Positions 51,883 to 60,431 of a stretch of DNA of 64,000 bases are shown one piece after another. The first letter of the stretch is position 1, and each line of letters begins with the position of its first letter. Origin of the DNA: Bradyrhizobium sp. MOS002. GTDB lineage: Bacteria; Pseudomonadota; Alphaproteobacteria; Rhizobiales; Xanthobacteraceae. The translations under genes and the position numbers were made by a program. The DNA lies in the NCBI RefSeq assembly GCF_003020115.1, contig NZ_PYFX01000018.1, positions 32,543-96,542 of the forward strand. The letters run 5' to 3'. The notes below the pieces were generated by a model. The model ran no database searches and had not been told where the DNA came from. It saw nothing but the letters and a program-made list of their open reading frames with translations.

Positions 51883-52908
51883 ATGAAGAACACGATAGCC
51901 AGGCTCGCGGGCGCGTTGATCGCGCTGACGCTCACCACCGGTCTTGCCGCGGCGCAAAGCAAGGTCACCATCGCGATCGGCGGCGGCTCCTGCCTGTGCT
52001 ATTTGCCGACGGTGCTGGCAAAACAGCTCGGCGAATATGACAAGGCCGGCCTCAATGTCGAACTCGTGGACCTCAAGGGCGGCTCGGATGCGCTCAAGGC
52101 CGTGCTCGGCGGCAGCGCCGACGTGGTCTCCGGCTATTTCGACCATTGCGTCAACCTCGCAGCCAAGAAGCAGGAGCTTCAGGCCTTCGTCGTCTATGAC
52201 CGCTATCCCGGCCTCGTGCTGGTGGTTTCGCCCTCGCACACCAACGAGATCAAGTCGATCAAGGACCTCGCCGGCAAGAAGGTCGGCGTCAGCGCGCCCG
52301 GCTCCTCCACGGACTTCTTCCTCAAGTACATGCTCAAGAAGAACGGCGTCGATCCTGCCAGCGCTGCCGTGATCGGCGTCGGCCTCGGCGCCACCGCGGT
52401 CGCTGCGATGGAGCAGGGCCAGATCGACGCCGCCGTGATGCTCGATCCGTCCGTGACCGTCCTCCAGGGCAGCCACAAGGATCTGCGCATCCTCTCGGAC
52501 ACCCGCACCCAGAAGGATACGCTCGAGACGTTCGGCGGCGAATATCCGGGCGGCGCGCTGTACTCGACCGCGGCCTGGGTTGCCGGCCACGAGAAGGAGA
52601 CGCAGGCGCTCACCAACGCGATCCTGGGCACGCTCGCCTGGATCCACTCGCACTCGCCCGAGGAGATCATGACGAAGATGCCGGAGGAGACGGTCGGCAA
52701 GAACAAGGACCTCTATCTCGCGGCGCTGAAGAACACGATCCCGATGTTCTCCGAGACCGGCAAGATGGACCCGAAGGGTGCGGACGCCGTGCTCGCGGTG
52801 TTCAGCGTCGGCTCGCCGGAGGTGGCCAACGCCAAGATCGACGTCAGCAAGACCTTTACCAACAAGTATGTCGAGCAGGCCAAGAAGACCACGGGAAGCG
52901 TCAAATAA
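51883..52908 (+). CDS. Periplasmic substrate-binding protein (NMT1/nitrate-taurine type)
   Basis: 341 residues from ATG 51883 (GGAGG ribosome site). It has a signal peptide (ALIALTLTTGLAAA). The type II binding fold is seen in SCLCYLPTVLAKQLGEYDKA, with VELVDLKGGSDALKAVLGGSADV and LAGKKVGVSAPGSSTDFFL. It is likely to serve the ATPase-permease pair at 49646-51249. The ligand is unknown; family members bind taurine, nitrate, sulfonates, thiamine precursors or aromatic acids. Confidence 0.9.
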   Translation: MKNTIARLAGALIALTLTTGLAAAQSKVTIAIGGGSCLCYLPTVLAKQLGEYDKAGLNVELVDLKGGSDALKAVLGGSADVVSGYFDHCVNLAAKKQELQAFVVYDRYPGLVLVVSPSHTNEIKSIKDLAGKKVGVSAPGSSTDFFLKYMLKKNGVDPASAAVIGVGLGATAVAAMEQGQIDAAVMLDPSVTVLQGSHKDLRILSDTRTQKDTLETFGGEYPGGALYSTAAWVAGHEKETQALTNAILGTLAWIHSHSPEEIMTKMPEETVGKNKDLYLAALKNTIPMFSETGKMDPKGADAVLAVFSVGSPEVANAKIDVSKTFTNKYVEQAKKTTGSVK

Positions 52909-52937
52909 CTGACGCGAAGGTGTGGTCATCAGGCGTC

Positions 52938-53642
52938 ATGACGTCACCAATCATTCATCGGGTCACGACGCTTGCGCTTGCCGTGCGGCCGATCGTCTGG
53001 GCGTTCGCGGAGGAGCGGCGCGCCGAGATCACCGCGCATTTCGCCGAGAAGCAGCGTGAGCGACCAAAACTCTGGAACGGTCGCGTCCTGCTCGGGCGGG
53101 ATGCAATGTTCACCGACGGCCATCTCGCCGCGACCTATTTCGAGACCGATTTCGCGAGCTTCCTCGCCTGGCGCGACTGGGGCTTTCCCGACAACGCGGT
53201 GTTCAACGGTTTCGGCATGGGCGCTCTGTGCACCTCCGACGGCGCCTTCGTCATGGGCGAGATGGCGCAGCACACCGCCAATGCAGGCCGGATCTATTTC
53301 CCGTCGGGCACGCCCGACCTCGACGACGTCAGGGGCGACACGCTCGACATTCCCGGCAGCGTGATCCGCGAACTCGAGGAAGAGACCGGCCTGACCGCGG
53401 CCGACTATCGGGTCGAACCGGACTGGCACTGCGTCGTCACCGGCCCCACGATTGCGATGTTGCAAATTATCAACCTGGACATGCCGGGTGATGTGGCGCG
53501 TGCGCGAATCGAAGCCAATCTGGCGCGCGAGGTCGAGCCGGAGCTCTCGGCTATCCATCTCGTGCGCGGGATGAGCGATCTCACGCCGTCCATGCCGCGA
53601 TTTGTCACGGCCTTTGTCGAGCAGCAGTTCGCGTCGCGCTGA
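52938..53642 (+). CDS. Nudix hydrolase-like protein
   Basis: 234 residues from ATG 52938; a GTG six codons upstream is possible. The centre carries the Nudix core PGSVIRELEEETGL, with the metal-binding RELEEE, preceded by YFPSGTPDLDD. The N-terminal 90 residues are extra to a minimal Nudix fold. It probably cleaves a nucleoside-diphosphate-linked compound. It lies between two uptake operons and its start is 29 bases after the binding-protein stop. Confidence 0.82.
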   Translation: MTSPIIHRVTTLALAVRPIVWAFAEERRAEITAHFAEKQRERPKLWNGRVLLGRDAMFTDGHLAATYFETDFASFLAWRDWGFPDNAVFNGFGMGALCTSDGAFVMGEMAQHTANAGRIYFPSGTPDLDDVRGDTLDIPGSVIRELEEETGLTAADYRVEPDWHCVVTGPTIAMLQIINLDMPGDVARARIEANLAREVEPELSAIHLVRGMSDLTPSMPRFVTAFVEQQFASR

Positions 53643-53737
53643 TGCGCGAGGCTTGACATCGCCACGCCCAGCCCATGTGATGGGCAAAAATACAAAAGCA
53701 AAAAGAATGCAACGCACAATCGTCCAGGGAGGTTTTG

Positions 53738-55060
53738 ATGCGTATGCGCATGGCTGCCCGTTTGGTACGTGGGCTGTTGGTCGCGATTTCAGCGACGGGC
53801 CTGGCGCTGTCCGCCCAAGCCCAGGATCAAGGCAAAGAGAAGAAGATCAAGATCGGCGTCGTTTTCGATTTGACCGGGCCTCTCGCCGGCGGCGGCTCTG
53901 AGCTCGGCTATATCGGCGCAAAGATCGTTCTCGACCATTTCGCCAAGACCGGCGTCGAGGGGTACAAGATCGAAGCGGTCTACGCCGATGCGCAGAGCAA
54001 GCCCGACATCGCGATCAACGAATCCGTCCGCCTGCTCGAGCAGGAGAAGGTCGACATGGTGCTCGGCTTCTTCTCCTCGGCGCAATGCGTGCCGGTCGCG
54101 GCCCGCGTCGAGCAGCTCAAGAAGTTCATGTGGATGACGACCTGCATCTCGTCGGCCGTGTTCAACGAGAAGGGTTACAAATACGTCTTCCGCCCGCAGG
54201 CGAGCGGCGATCAGTTCGGCATGATGACGATGGATTTCATCGCGCAGAACGCCAAGGCGAAGTTCGACAAGGAGCCGAAGGATCTGCGCGTCGCCATCAT
54301 TCACGAGGACGGCGCCTATGGTGTCGACGTGTCCAGGGGCAACGAGGCCGGCGCGAAGAAGGCGGGCTTCAACGTCGTGATGAAGGAGGGCTATTCGGCC
54401 ACCGCGCCTGACCTCTCCGCGCTGGTGACCAAGCTGAAGCGCGCCAAGCCCGACGTCATTTTCCATACCGGCTACAACCCCGATATCACGCTGTTGCTGC
54501 GTCAGGCGCGCGAGCAGGGGCTGAAGTTCGGCGCGCTGATGGGGCACGGCGCGGGTTACGGGGTCTATGAGAAGCTGAAGGAGGGCATGGGCGCCGATGC
54601 CACCTACATCTTCAACACCGACCCGATCTCGATCTGGCTTGCCAACCAGAAGACCATGGATCCCAAGCTCCCGCCCGTGATCAAGATGGTCGGCGAGGAG
54701 TTCGACAAGATCCGGCCCGGCGTCGCCATCCGCTCAGCGCATGTCGGCATCGGTGCGTCCAACACGTATGTGTTCATGAATGACGTGCTGCCGCGCGCGA
54801 TCAAGAAATATGGCGGGGTCGATCCGGATGCGCTGCGCAAGGCTGCGCTCGACACTGATATTCCCGAAGGGGGCACCATGCTCGGCTTCGGCGTCAAGTT
54901 TTACGGCGAGGGCATGCCGATGGCCGGGCAGAACGAGCGATCGTTCCCGGTCGTGATCCAGTACATCGACGACAAATCCTCCGTGGTGTGGCCCAAGAGC
55001 CAGGCGCAGCGCGAGGCCGTGCTGCCGCTGCCGAAGGGCACCACCTACAGCAACCAGTAG
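53738..55060 (+). CDS. Liv-type periplasmic substrate-binding protein
   Basis: 440 residues from ATG 53738 (AGGGAGG ribosome site). It has a signal peptide ending ALSAQAQ, then KIGVVFDLTGPLAGGGSELG, the Leu/Ile/Val-binding protein fold (Peripla_BP_6), with VDMVLGFFSSAQCVPVAARVEQ and VAIIHEDGAYGVDV. It captures a ligand for the four genes that follow; for this family ligands include branched-chain amino acids, amides and aromatic compounds. Confidence 0.92.
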   Translation: MRMRMAARLVRGLLVAISATGLALSAQAQDQGKEKKIKIGVVFDLTGPLAGGGSELGYIGAKIVLDHFAKTGVEGYKIEAVYADAQSKPDIAINESVRLLEQEKVDMVLGFFSSAQCVPVAARVEQLKKFMWMTTCISSAVFNEKGYKYVFRPQASGDQFGMMTMDFIAQNAKAKFDKEPKDLRVAIIHEDGAYGVDVSRGNEAGAKKAGFNVVMKEGYSATAPDLSALVTKLKRAKPDVIFHTGYNPDITLLLRQAREQGLKFGALMGHGAGYGVYEKLKEGMGADATYIFNTDPISIWLANQKTMDPKLPPVIKMVGEEFDKIRPGVAIRSAHVGIGASNTYVFMNDVLPRAIKKYGGVDPDALRKAALDTDIPEGGTMLGFGVKFYGEGMPMAGQNERSFPVVIQYIDDKSSVVWPKSQAQREAVLPLPKGTTYSNQ

Positions 55061-55091
55061 CGCAAATGCGCGCAGAGAGGAGAGCGGGACG

Positions 55092-55859
55092 GTGCTGGAA
55101 GTCAGCGGGCTGGTGAAGCGGTTTGGCGGCTTCACCGCCGTCAACAATGTGTCGTTCAAAGTCGATCAGGGCGAGATCCTCGGCCTGATCGGACCCAACG
55201 GCTCGGGCAAGAGCACGATCTTCAACATGCTCTCGGGCACGCTGGCGCCGACGTCCGGTTCGATCCTGTTCGACGGCTCCGAGATCGCAGGCCTTCCGCC
55301 GCACCGGATCATCAACAGCGGCATCGGCCGCACCTTCCAGATCCCGCGGCCGTTCCGTCGCCTGACGATCTTCGAGAACGTCGCGCTCGCCGGATTCTAT
55401 GGCCAGGGCCGCCATAGCCGTGCCAGGGCCGAGGAGGCGGCCGAGCGATCGCTGGCGATGGTCGGCTTGCCGACGGATCGTCATGCCAGCGTCGATGGCC
55501 TCGGCGCAGCCGGCCTGAAGAAGCTCGAACTGGCCAAAGCGCTCGCCACCGCGCCAAAACTTCTGCTGGCCGATGAGAGCCTCGGGGGTCTCGACGAGGC
55601 CGAGATGGGGCAGGCGGCCAACATGCTGCGCAACATCCGTGACGAACTCGGCATTACCATCATCTGGGTCGAGCACATCATGGGCGTGCTGATGCGCGTC
55701 GTCGATCGCGTCATGGTGCTCGATCACGGCGAGAAGATCTCGGAAGGTTTGCCGAGTGCCGTTGCCGGGGATCCCCGCGTCATCGAGGTCTATCTCGGCA
55801 CCGATGCCGAGACCACGCAGGCCGCGGCCGCCGCCGCGCGCCGCCGTGCCGGAGGGTAG
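55092..55859 (+). CDS. Branched-chain-type ABC ATPase (LivG family)
   Basis: 255 residues from GTG 55092. Walker A is GPNGSGKST (34-42), followed by GIGRTFQIPRPFRRLTIFENV, typical of LivG. The ABC signature is degenerate (GLGAAGLKKLELAKAL in place of LSxGQ) and Walker B is LLLADESLGGLDE, with Ser where most have Pro. The switch His is present (VEHIMG). A short Ala/Arg tail ends the protein. It pairs with LivF to power the permeases. Confidence 0.9.
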   Translation: MLEVSGLVKRFGGFTAVNNVSFKVDQGEILGLIGPNGSGKSTIFNMLSGTLAPTSGSILFDGSEIAGLPPHRIINSGIGRTFQIPRPFRRLTIFENVALAGFYGQGRHSRARAEEAAERSLAMVGLPTDRHASVDGLGAAGLKKLELAKALATAPKLLLADESLGGLDEAEMGQAANMLRNIRDELGITIIWVEHIMGVLMRVVDRVMVLDHGEKISEGLPSAVAGDPRVIEVYLGTDAETTQAAAAAARRRAGG

Positions 55860-55862
55860 CCG

Positions 55863-56567
55863 ATGCTGGAGCTCCGCGGCGTCAATGCCGGCTATGGCAC
55901 GTTCCAGGCACTGTTCGACGTCGATCTCGACGTGAAGGCGGGCGAGGCTGTCGGCGTCATCGGGCCGAACGGGGCCGGCAAGACCACCCTGATGCGCGTC
56001 ATCTCCGGCCTGATCCGTCCCTCGCGTGGCTCGATCAGAATGGAAGCGGTGGACGTCGTGGCCACGCCGCCGCACAAGATCGTCAGCCTCGGGATCGCGC
56101 ATGTGCCGGAGAACCGGCGGCTGTTTCCGCAGCTCTCGGTCGACGACAATCTCAAGATGGGCGCCTTCATGAAGGAGGCGCGCGGGCACTATGCCGAGCG
56201 ACTGGACGTGGTGTTCGATCTGTTTCCGCGCCTGAAGGAGCGCCGCCACCAGATGGCCGGCACCATGTCCGGCGGCGAACAGCAGATGTGCGCGATCGGC
56301 CGCGCGCTGATGTCGAATCCAAAGCTGCTGCTGCTCGACGAGCCGTCGGCGGGGCTGGCGCCGGTCGTGGTGCAACAGGTGTTCGAGCTGGTGAAGCGGA
56401 TCCGCGCCAGCGGGCTGACCGTGCTGATCGTCGAGCAGAATGTGCAGCAGGTGCTGCGGGTGGTCGATCGTGCCTATCTGATCGAGGCGGGCACGATCAG
56501 GTCCTCGGGCACCTCGGCCGAGATGTTGGCGAGCGACACGGTCAAGGAAGCGTATCTCGGGGTGTGA
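55863..56567 (+). CDS. Branched-chain-type ABC ATPase (LivF family)
   Basis: 234 residues. It has Walker A GPNGAGKTT, HVPENRRLFPQLSVDDNL, the signature MSGGEQQMCAIGRAL and Walker B LLLLDEPSAGLAP. Canonical LivF, the full-signature partner to the degenerate LivG. It starts three bases after the livG stop. Confidence 0.94.
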   Translation: MLELRGVNAGYGTFQALFDVDLDVKAGEAVGVIGPNGAGKTTLMRVISGLIRPSRGSIRMEAVDVVATPPHKIVSLGIAHVPENRRLFPQLSVDDNLKMGAFMKEARGHYAERLDVVFDLFPRLKERRHQMAGTMSGGEQQMCAIGRALMSNPKLLLLDEPSAGLAPVVVQQVFELVKRIRASGLTVLIVEQNVQQVLRVVDRAYLIEAGTIRSSGTSAEMLASDTVKEAYLGV

Positions 56568-56580
56568 GGTTGATGCGGGC

Positions 56581-57462
56581 ATGCAAGCATTTTTCGACAT
56601 TTTCGACATCTACCTGCTGGAGGCCGTGATCAACGGCATCCTGCTCGGCGGCGTGCTGGCGCTGCTCGCGCTCGGGCTCAATTTGATCTTCGGCGTCATC
56701 GACGTGACCTGGATCTGCTACGCAGAGCTGGTGATGATCGGCATGTATGCCATGTACTTCCTGGTGCAGTATTACGGCATCAGCTATTTCCTCGCCGCGC
56801 CGCTTACCATCCTGCTGGTCGCGGTGCTCGGCGCGGCGCTGCATTACCTCGTGATCGCGCCGCTCCTCACGGCGCCGCCGATCAACCAGTTGCTTGCGAC
56901 CGGCGGGGTGCTGTTCGTGCTCCAGAGCTTTGCCACCGTGGCCTTCGGCATCGACTTCCGCAACCTCGGCATCCGCTTGCCGGTTCTCGCCTTCGGCGAC
57001 ATGAATTTCAGCTACGCACGACTTCTGTCCTTCCTGGCCGCGCTGGTCGGCATGGTCGTAGTCTATCTGTTCATGACGCGGACCTTCACCGGCACAGCGA
57101 TCCGGGCGATCTCGCAGGACCGGCAGATCATGGCGCTGATGGGCGTCGACACGAAGAGGATCTATCTCATCACTTCCGCGATCGGCGGTGGGCTGGCCGG
57201 GCTCGCCGCCTGCCTGCTGGTGCTGCAATATGACGTGCATCCGTTCGTCGGCCTGTCGTTCGGGCCGATCACCTTCCTGATCTGCGTGCTCGGGGGCTTG
57301 GGCAATTTCATCGGCGGCTTCATCGCCGCCTTCGTGTTCGCCGAGATCATCTCGCTCGGCGGCCTGTTCTCCGATCTCGAATGGGGCTATGTGCTCGCCT
57401 TCGCTTTCTTCATCGTCATGATGTTCATCCGGCCCGCGGGCCTGCTCGCGAGGCGCCGATGA
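56581..57462 (+). CDS. Branched-chain-type ABC permease (LivH family)
   Basis: 293 residues, about eight membrane segments. It begins YLLEAVINGILLGGVLALLALGLNLIFGVI, the standard LivH opening, and has the loop TAIRAISQDRQIMALMGVDTKRIY. Its stop overlaps the livM start by four bases. It forms the channel with LivM. Confidence 0.94.
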   Translation: MQAFFDIFDIYLLEAVINGILLGGVLALLALGLNLIFGVIDVTWICYAELVMIGMYAMYFLVQYYGISYFLAAPLTILLVAVLGAALHYLVIAPLLTAPPINQLLATGGVLFVLQSFATVAFGIDFRNLGIRLPVLAFGDMNFSYARLLSFLAALVGMVVVYLFMTRTFTGTAIRAISQDRQIMALMGVDTKRIYLITSAIGGGLAGLAACLLVLQYDVHPFVGLSFGPITFLICVLGGLGNFIGGFIAAFVFAEIISLGGLFSDLEWGYVLAFAFFIVMMFIRPAGLLARRR

Positions 57463-58478
57463 TGGGGCGGGGACGGCTTGCAGCTTGGGCGGTGGGATTG
57501 GCGGCGCTGGTCGCGCTGCCTTTCGTCTATCGCGATCCCTATCATCTGCACATCCTGGTGCTGATCCTGATCTGGTCGTTCGCCTATACGTCCTGGTCGA
57601 TGATGGGGCGGTTCGGCCTCGTCTCGCTCGGCCATGGCGGGTTCATGGGAATAGGCGCCTATGTCACCGCGCTGCTCTGGAATCACCTGGGATGGTCGCC
57701 CTGGATCGGCATCCCCATCGGCATGGTCGCGGCCGGCGCGCTGGCACTGATCGTCGGCTACCCCTGTTTTCGCTTTCGCATCACCGGGCACTATTTCGTG
57801 CTGGTGACGCTCGCGCTCTCCGGCATCGTGCTTCAGGTCATCACGGCGACGCGCGACTATACCGGCGGCTCGCTCGGCTACACGCCGAACCGGGCCGCGG
57901 GCAACAAGCTCTGGTCGCTCCAATTCGACGACAAGATCACCTGGTATTTGATCGCGCTCGGGGTCTGGCTTTTCGGCATCGTGGTCTGGCACTGGGTCGA
58001 CCGCAGCATGGCCCGGTACGCGCTGGAGGCGATCTCGGAGGACGAGGACGCCGCGGCCGCCGCCGGCGTCGACGTCACCGCGGAGAAGCTGAAGATCACG
58101 CTGCTCAGCGCGCTGATGACGGCCTTGGCCGGCGCGATCTACTGCCAGTACCAGATGTTCATCACACCAGATACGGTCAGCGGCATCGCGGTGTCGCTCC
58201 AGATGGTGTTCGCGGCCATCGTCGGCGGCCTGTTCGTCTCGCTCGGCCCGACCTTCGGCGCCGTCATCACGATTATGCTGGCCGAGACCCTGCGCATCGG
58301 CTTTGGTACCAAGGCGGTCGGCTGGGATAATCTCGTCTACGGCGTGCTGCTCGTGCTTTTCATCATATTCCTTCCGAAGGGCATCCTTGGTAGCTTGCTC
58401 GACCGATTGAAGCCGCAACGCAAGGTGTCCAGCGCTCATGAGCAAGAAGTCGTCCAAATCGCTCGCCCAGGAACTTGA
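57459..58478 (+). CDS. Branched-chain-type ABC permease (LivM family)
   Basis: 339 residues from ATG 57459. About nine to ten membrane segments. It has LVSLGHGGFMGIGAYVTALLW and ALEAISEDEDAAAAAGVDVTAEK, both LivM landmarks. Its last 41 bases overlap the start of the PPK2 gene. Confidence 0.94.
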   Translation: MMGRGRLAAWAVGLAALVALPFVYRDPYHLHILVLILIWSFAYTSWSMMGRFGLVSLGHGGFMGIGAYVTALLWNHLGWSPWIGIPIGMVAAGALALIVGYPCFRFRITGHYFVLVTLALSGIVLQVITATRDYTGGSLGYTPNRAAGNKLWSLQFDDKITWYLIALGVWLFGIVVWHWVDRSMARYALEAISEDEDAAAAAGVDVTAEKLKITLLSALMTALAGAIYCQYQMFITPDTVSGIAVSLQMVFAAIVGGLFVSLGPTFGAVITIMLAETLRIGFGTKAVGWDNLVYGVLLVLFIIFLPKGILGSLLDRLKPQRKVSSAHEQEVVQIARPGT

Positions 58479-59388
58479 CCGCTACATCACGCCGTTCCGC
58501 TACGATGGTTCGGGCAAGTTTCATCTCAAGGACCACAAGACCAACGAGAAGGGTGACCTCAACAAGGAGAAGGCCCAGGAGATTCTCGATGCCAACATGA
58601 AGCGGCTGATCGCGTTTCAGGAGAAGCTCTACGCCCAGGACCGCTGGTCGGTGCTGATCGTGTTCCAAGCGATGGACGCCGGCGGCAAAGATTCTGCGAT
58701 CAAGGCGATCTTCGAGGGCATCAATCCGCAGGGCTGCGAAGTCAGTGCGTTCAAGGCGCCGAGCAGCAAGGAGCTCGATCACGATTTCCTCTGGCGCCAC
58801 GCGATCGCGCTGCCCGAGCGTGGCCATATCGGTATCTTCAACCGCTCCCATTACGAGGAATGCCTGGTGACGCGTGTGCACCCGGAGATCCTCGCCAAGG
58901 AGAAGCTGCCGCAAAAGCTGGTCACCAAGAACATCTGGAAGGAACGGTTCGAGGACATCTCCGCCTGGGAGCGCTACCTCGCGCGCAACGGCACCGTGGT
59001 GCTGAAATTCTTCCTCAATCTGTCCAAGGACGAGCAGCGCGAGCGCTTTCTCGATCGGCTTGAGGATCCGTCCAAGCAGTGGAAGTTCTCCATGGACGAC
59101 ATCAAGGAGCGCGCGCTGTGGCCGCGCTACCAGGCGGTCTATCAGGACATCGTCCGGCACACGGCAACGCCGCATGCGCCGTGGTATGTCGTGCCGGCCG
59201 ACCACAAATGGTTCGCCCGCGTCGTGATCGGGTCGGCCGTCGTCGCGGCGCTCGAAAAGCTCGATCTGCGCTTCCCGAGCGCCGACAAAGCCTCGCGCGG
59301 TGAATTCGACGAGGTGCGCAAGGCGCTCGAGAAAGAGGAGAAGGCGGGCAAGAAACAAAAAGCGCGAAAACAACCCCATGCACAGTAG
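58438..59388 (+). CDS. ppk2: PPK2 family polyphosphate:nucleotide phosphotransferase
   Basis: 316 residues. The Walker-A-like loop is FQAMDAGGKDSAIKAIFEGI, followed by IGIFNRSHYEECLVTRVHPE and the lid arginines in KDEQRERFLDRLEDP. It matches the PPK2 subgroup that begins YDGSGKFHLKDHKTNEKG and phosphorylates AMP or ADP from polyphosphate. It overlaps the end of livM by 41 bases. The last dozen codons (KQKARKQPHAQ and stop) lie inside a dispersed family D repeat. Confidence 0.93.
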   Translation: MSKKSSKSLAQELDRYITPFRYDGSGKFHLKDHKTNEKGDLNKEKAQEILDANMKRLIAFQEKLYAQDRWSVLIVFQAMDAGGKDSAIKAIFEGINPQGCEVSAFKAPSSKELDHDFLWRHAIALPERGHIGIFNRSHYEECLVTRVHPEILAKEKLPQKLVTKNIWKERFEDISAWERYLARNGTVVLKFFLNLSKDEQRERFLDRLEDPSKQWKFSMDDIKERALWPRYQAVYQDIVRHTATPHAPWYVVPADHKWFARVVIGSAVVAALEKLDLRFPSADKASRGEFDEVRKALEKEEKAGKKQKARKQPHAQ

Positions 59389-59503
59389 CTTGGGATAACG
59401 AAATCAATGACTTGAAGGTCAGCGCGACGCTTGCGGATTTCTTGCGGATTTAACGAAACCGTTTGACCCGTCGGGCAAAACAGGCGCATGATGTCATCGT
59501 CCC
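59353..59503. repeat. Dispersed repeat family D
   Basis: Reads, on the minus strand, ATGACATCATGCGCCTGTTT, then GCCCGACGG, AAGTCATTGATTTC and CTACTGTGCATGGGGTTG, as in the copy at 18021-18168. It overlaps the 3' end of ppk2 and supplies its stop codon. Confidence 0.8.
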
Positions 59504-60027
59504 CAAACTCTCGGTATCCGCGGCTCCACCAGTGGCAGAAGCGCTCCACCTTGGCGGGAAGGGCAGCCTCGTAATTCGCCCACTTTCTCGTATTTCGCTG
59601 CAGCCAATTCCTTGCAGTGAGACGGAACGCGTCCTCAAATGTGATTTGCGCGCCGTTGATCTTGCTTGACAGTCTTGCGTCACGGGAGGACCATCGCAGT
59701 GGTCGCAAACAAGCGACGCGCAACGTCCACATCAAGAGCAAGGGGAGGTCTATGACACCACCTCCGCAGATCCAGCCGCGTTAAGTGCGATGGAGCTCGT
59801 TCGGACTATCGCATAGCGGCAGAAACCGCGAACGGCACGCCGGGCCAAGGTTTAGAGGGCTGCATCAGTGTGGCATAGCCCCTACCTGCCCGGCGCTGTA
59901 TTGAGCATCACCGATCATGTCGGATGGCCGTGACGAGGCCGCCGCGCATTTGGCATCCTGCTTCTCTCCTCCTCCTCATCGCGTCATTCCGGGCCGACTC
60001 CCGGAATGACGCAGGGCTGTCGCATAT
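59504..60027. other. Gene-poor stretch with possible coding remnant
   Basis: No gene that I can support. On the minus strand 59504-59690 stays open (INGAQITFEDAFRLTARNWL, then CHWWSRGYREFGD), which looks vaguely protein-like but has no start site, domain or conserved motif. Near 59988-60015 a small inverted sequence GTCATTCCGGG / CCCGGAATGAC is visible. Confidence 0.4.
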
Positions 60028-60209
60028 CAGGGCTATCGCATACGACGTCTCAGCGGCGCCTGAGCGCGCGCCTCGTCCTTCGAGACGCCGCGTTCCGCGG
60101 CTCCTCAGGATGAGGCTCAGCTGCATCCAGTCGCGTTGAATTGTTGCCGCATACTCATCCCTCATCCTGAGGGCCCGCCGCAGGCGGGCGTCTCGAAGGA
60201 TGGCCGCAG
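60028..60209. repeat. Dispersed repeat family A, long form
   Basis: About 182 bases, closely matching 7311-7491 from CAGGGCTATCGCATACGACG to GCGTCTCGAAGGATGG, with both internal facing halves. The gap 60210-60431 after it holds only the start region of the MscS gene. Confidence 0.8.
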
Positions 60210-60431
60210 TCGAGCTTCCAGCCGCGTGCCCGCATTCCGACCGTTGCACGTCGCGCCTTGAGACCGGGTTCCCGCTTCCTGCACCGCGGCAAATGCCAAG
60301 AGAATGTCGCCTCATTGGCCAACTTCCGACACAGCGCCCGGGCGAATAGCGTCGATCCGACATGATGCATGTGCTTCGGCGGTGACGGTCCCGACGTCGC
60401 CGTCGCATTCATTTTTTCCAGGGAATCCCTC

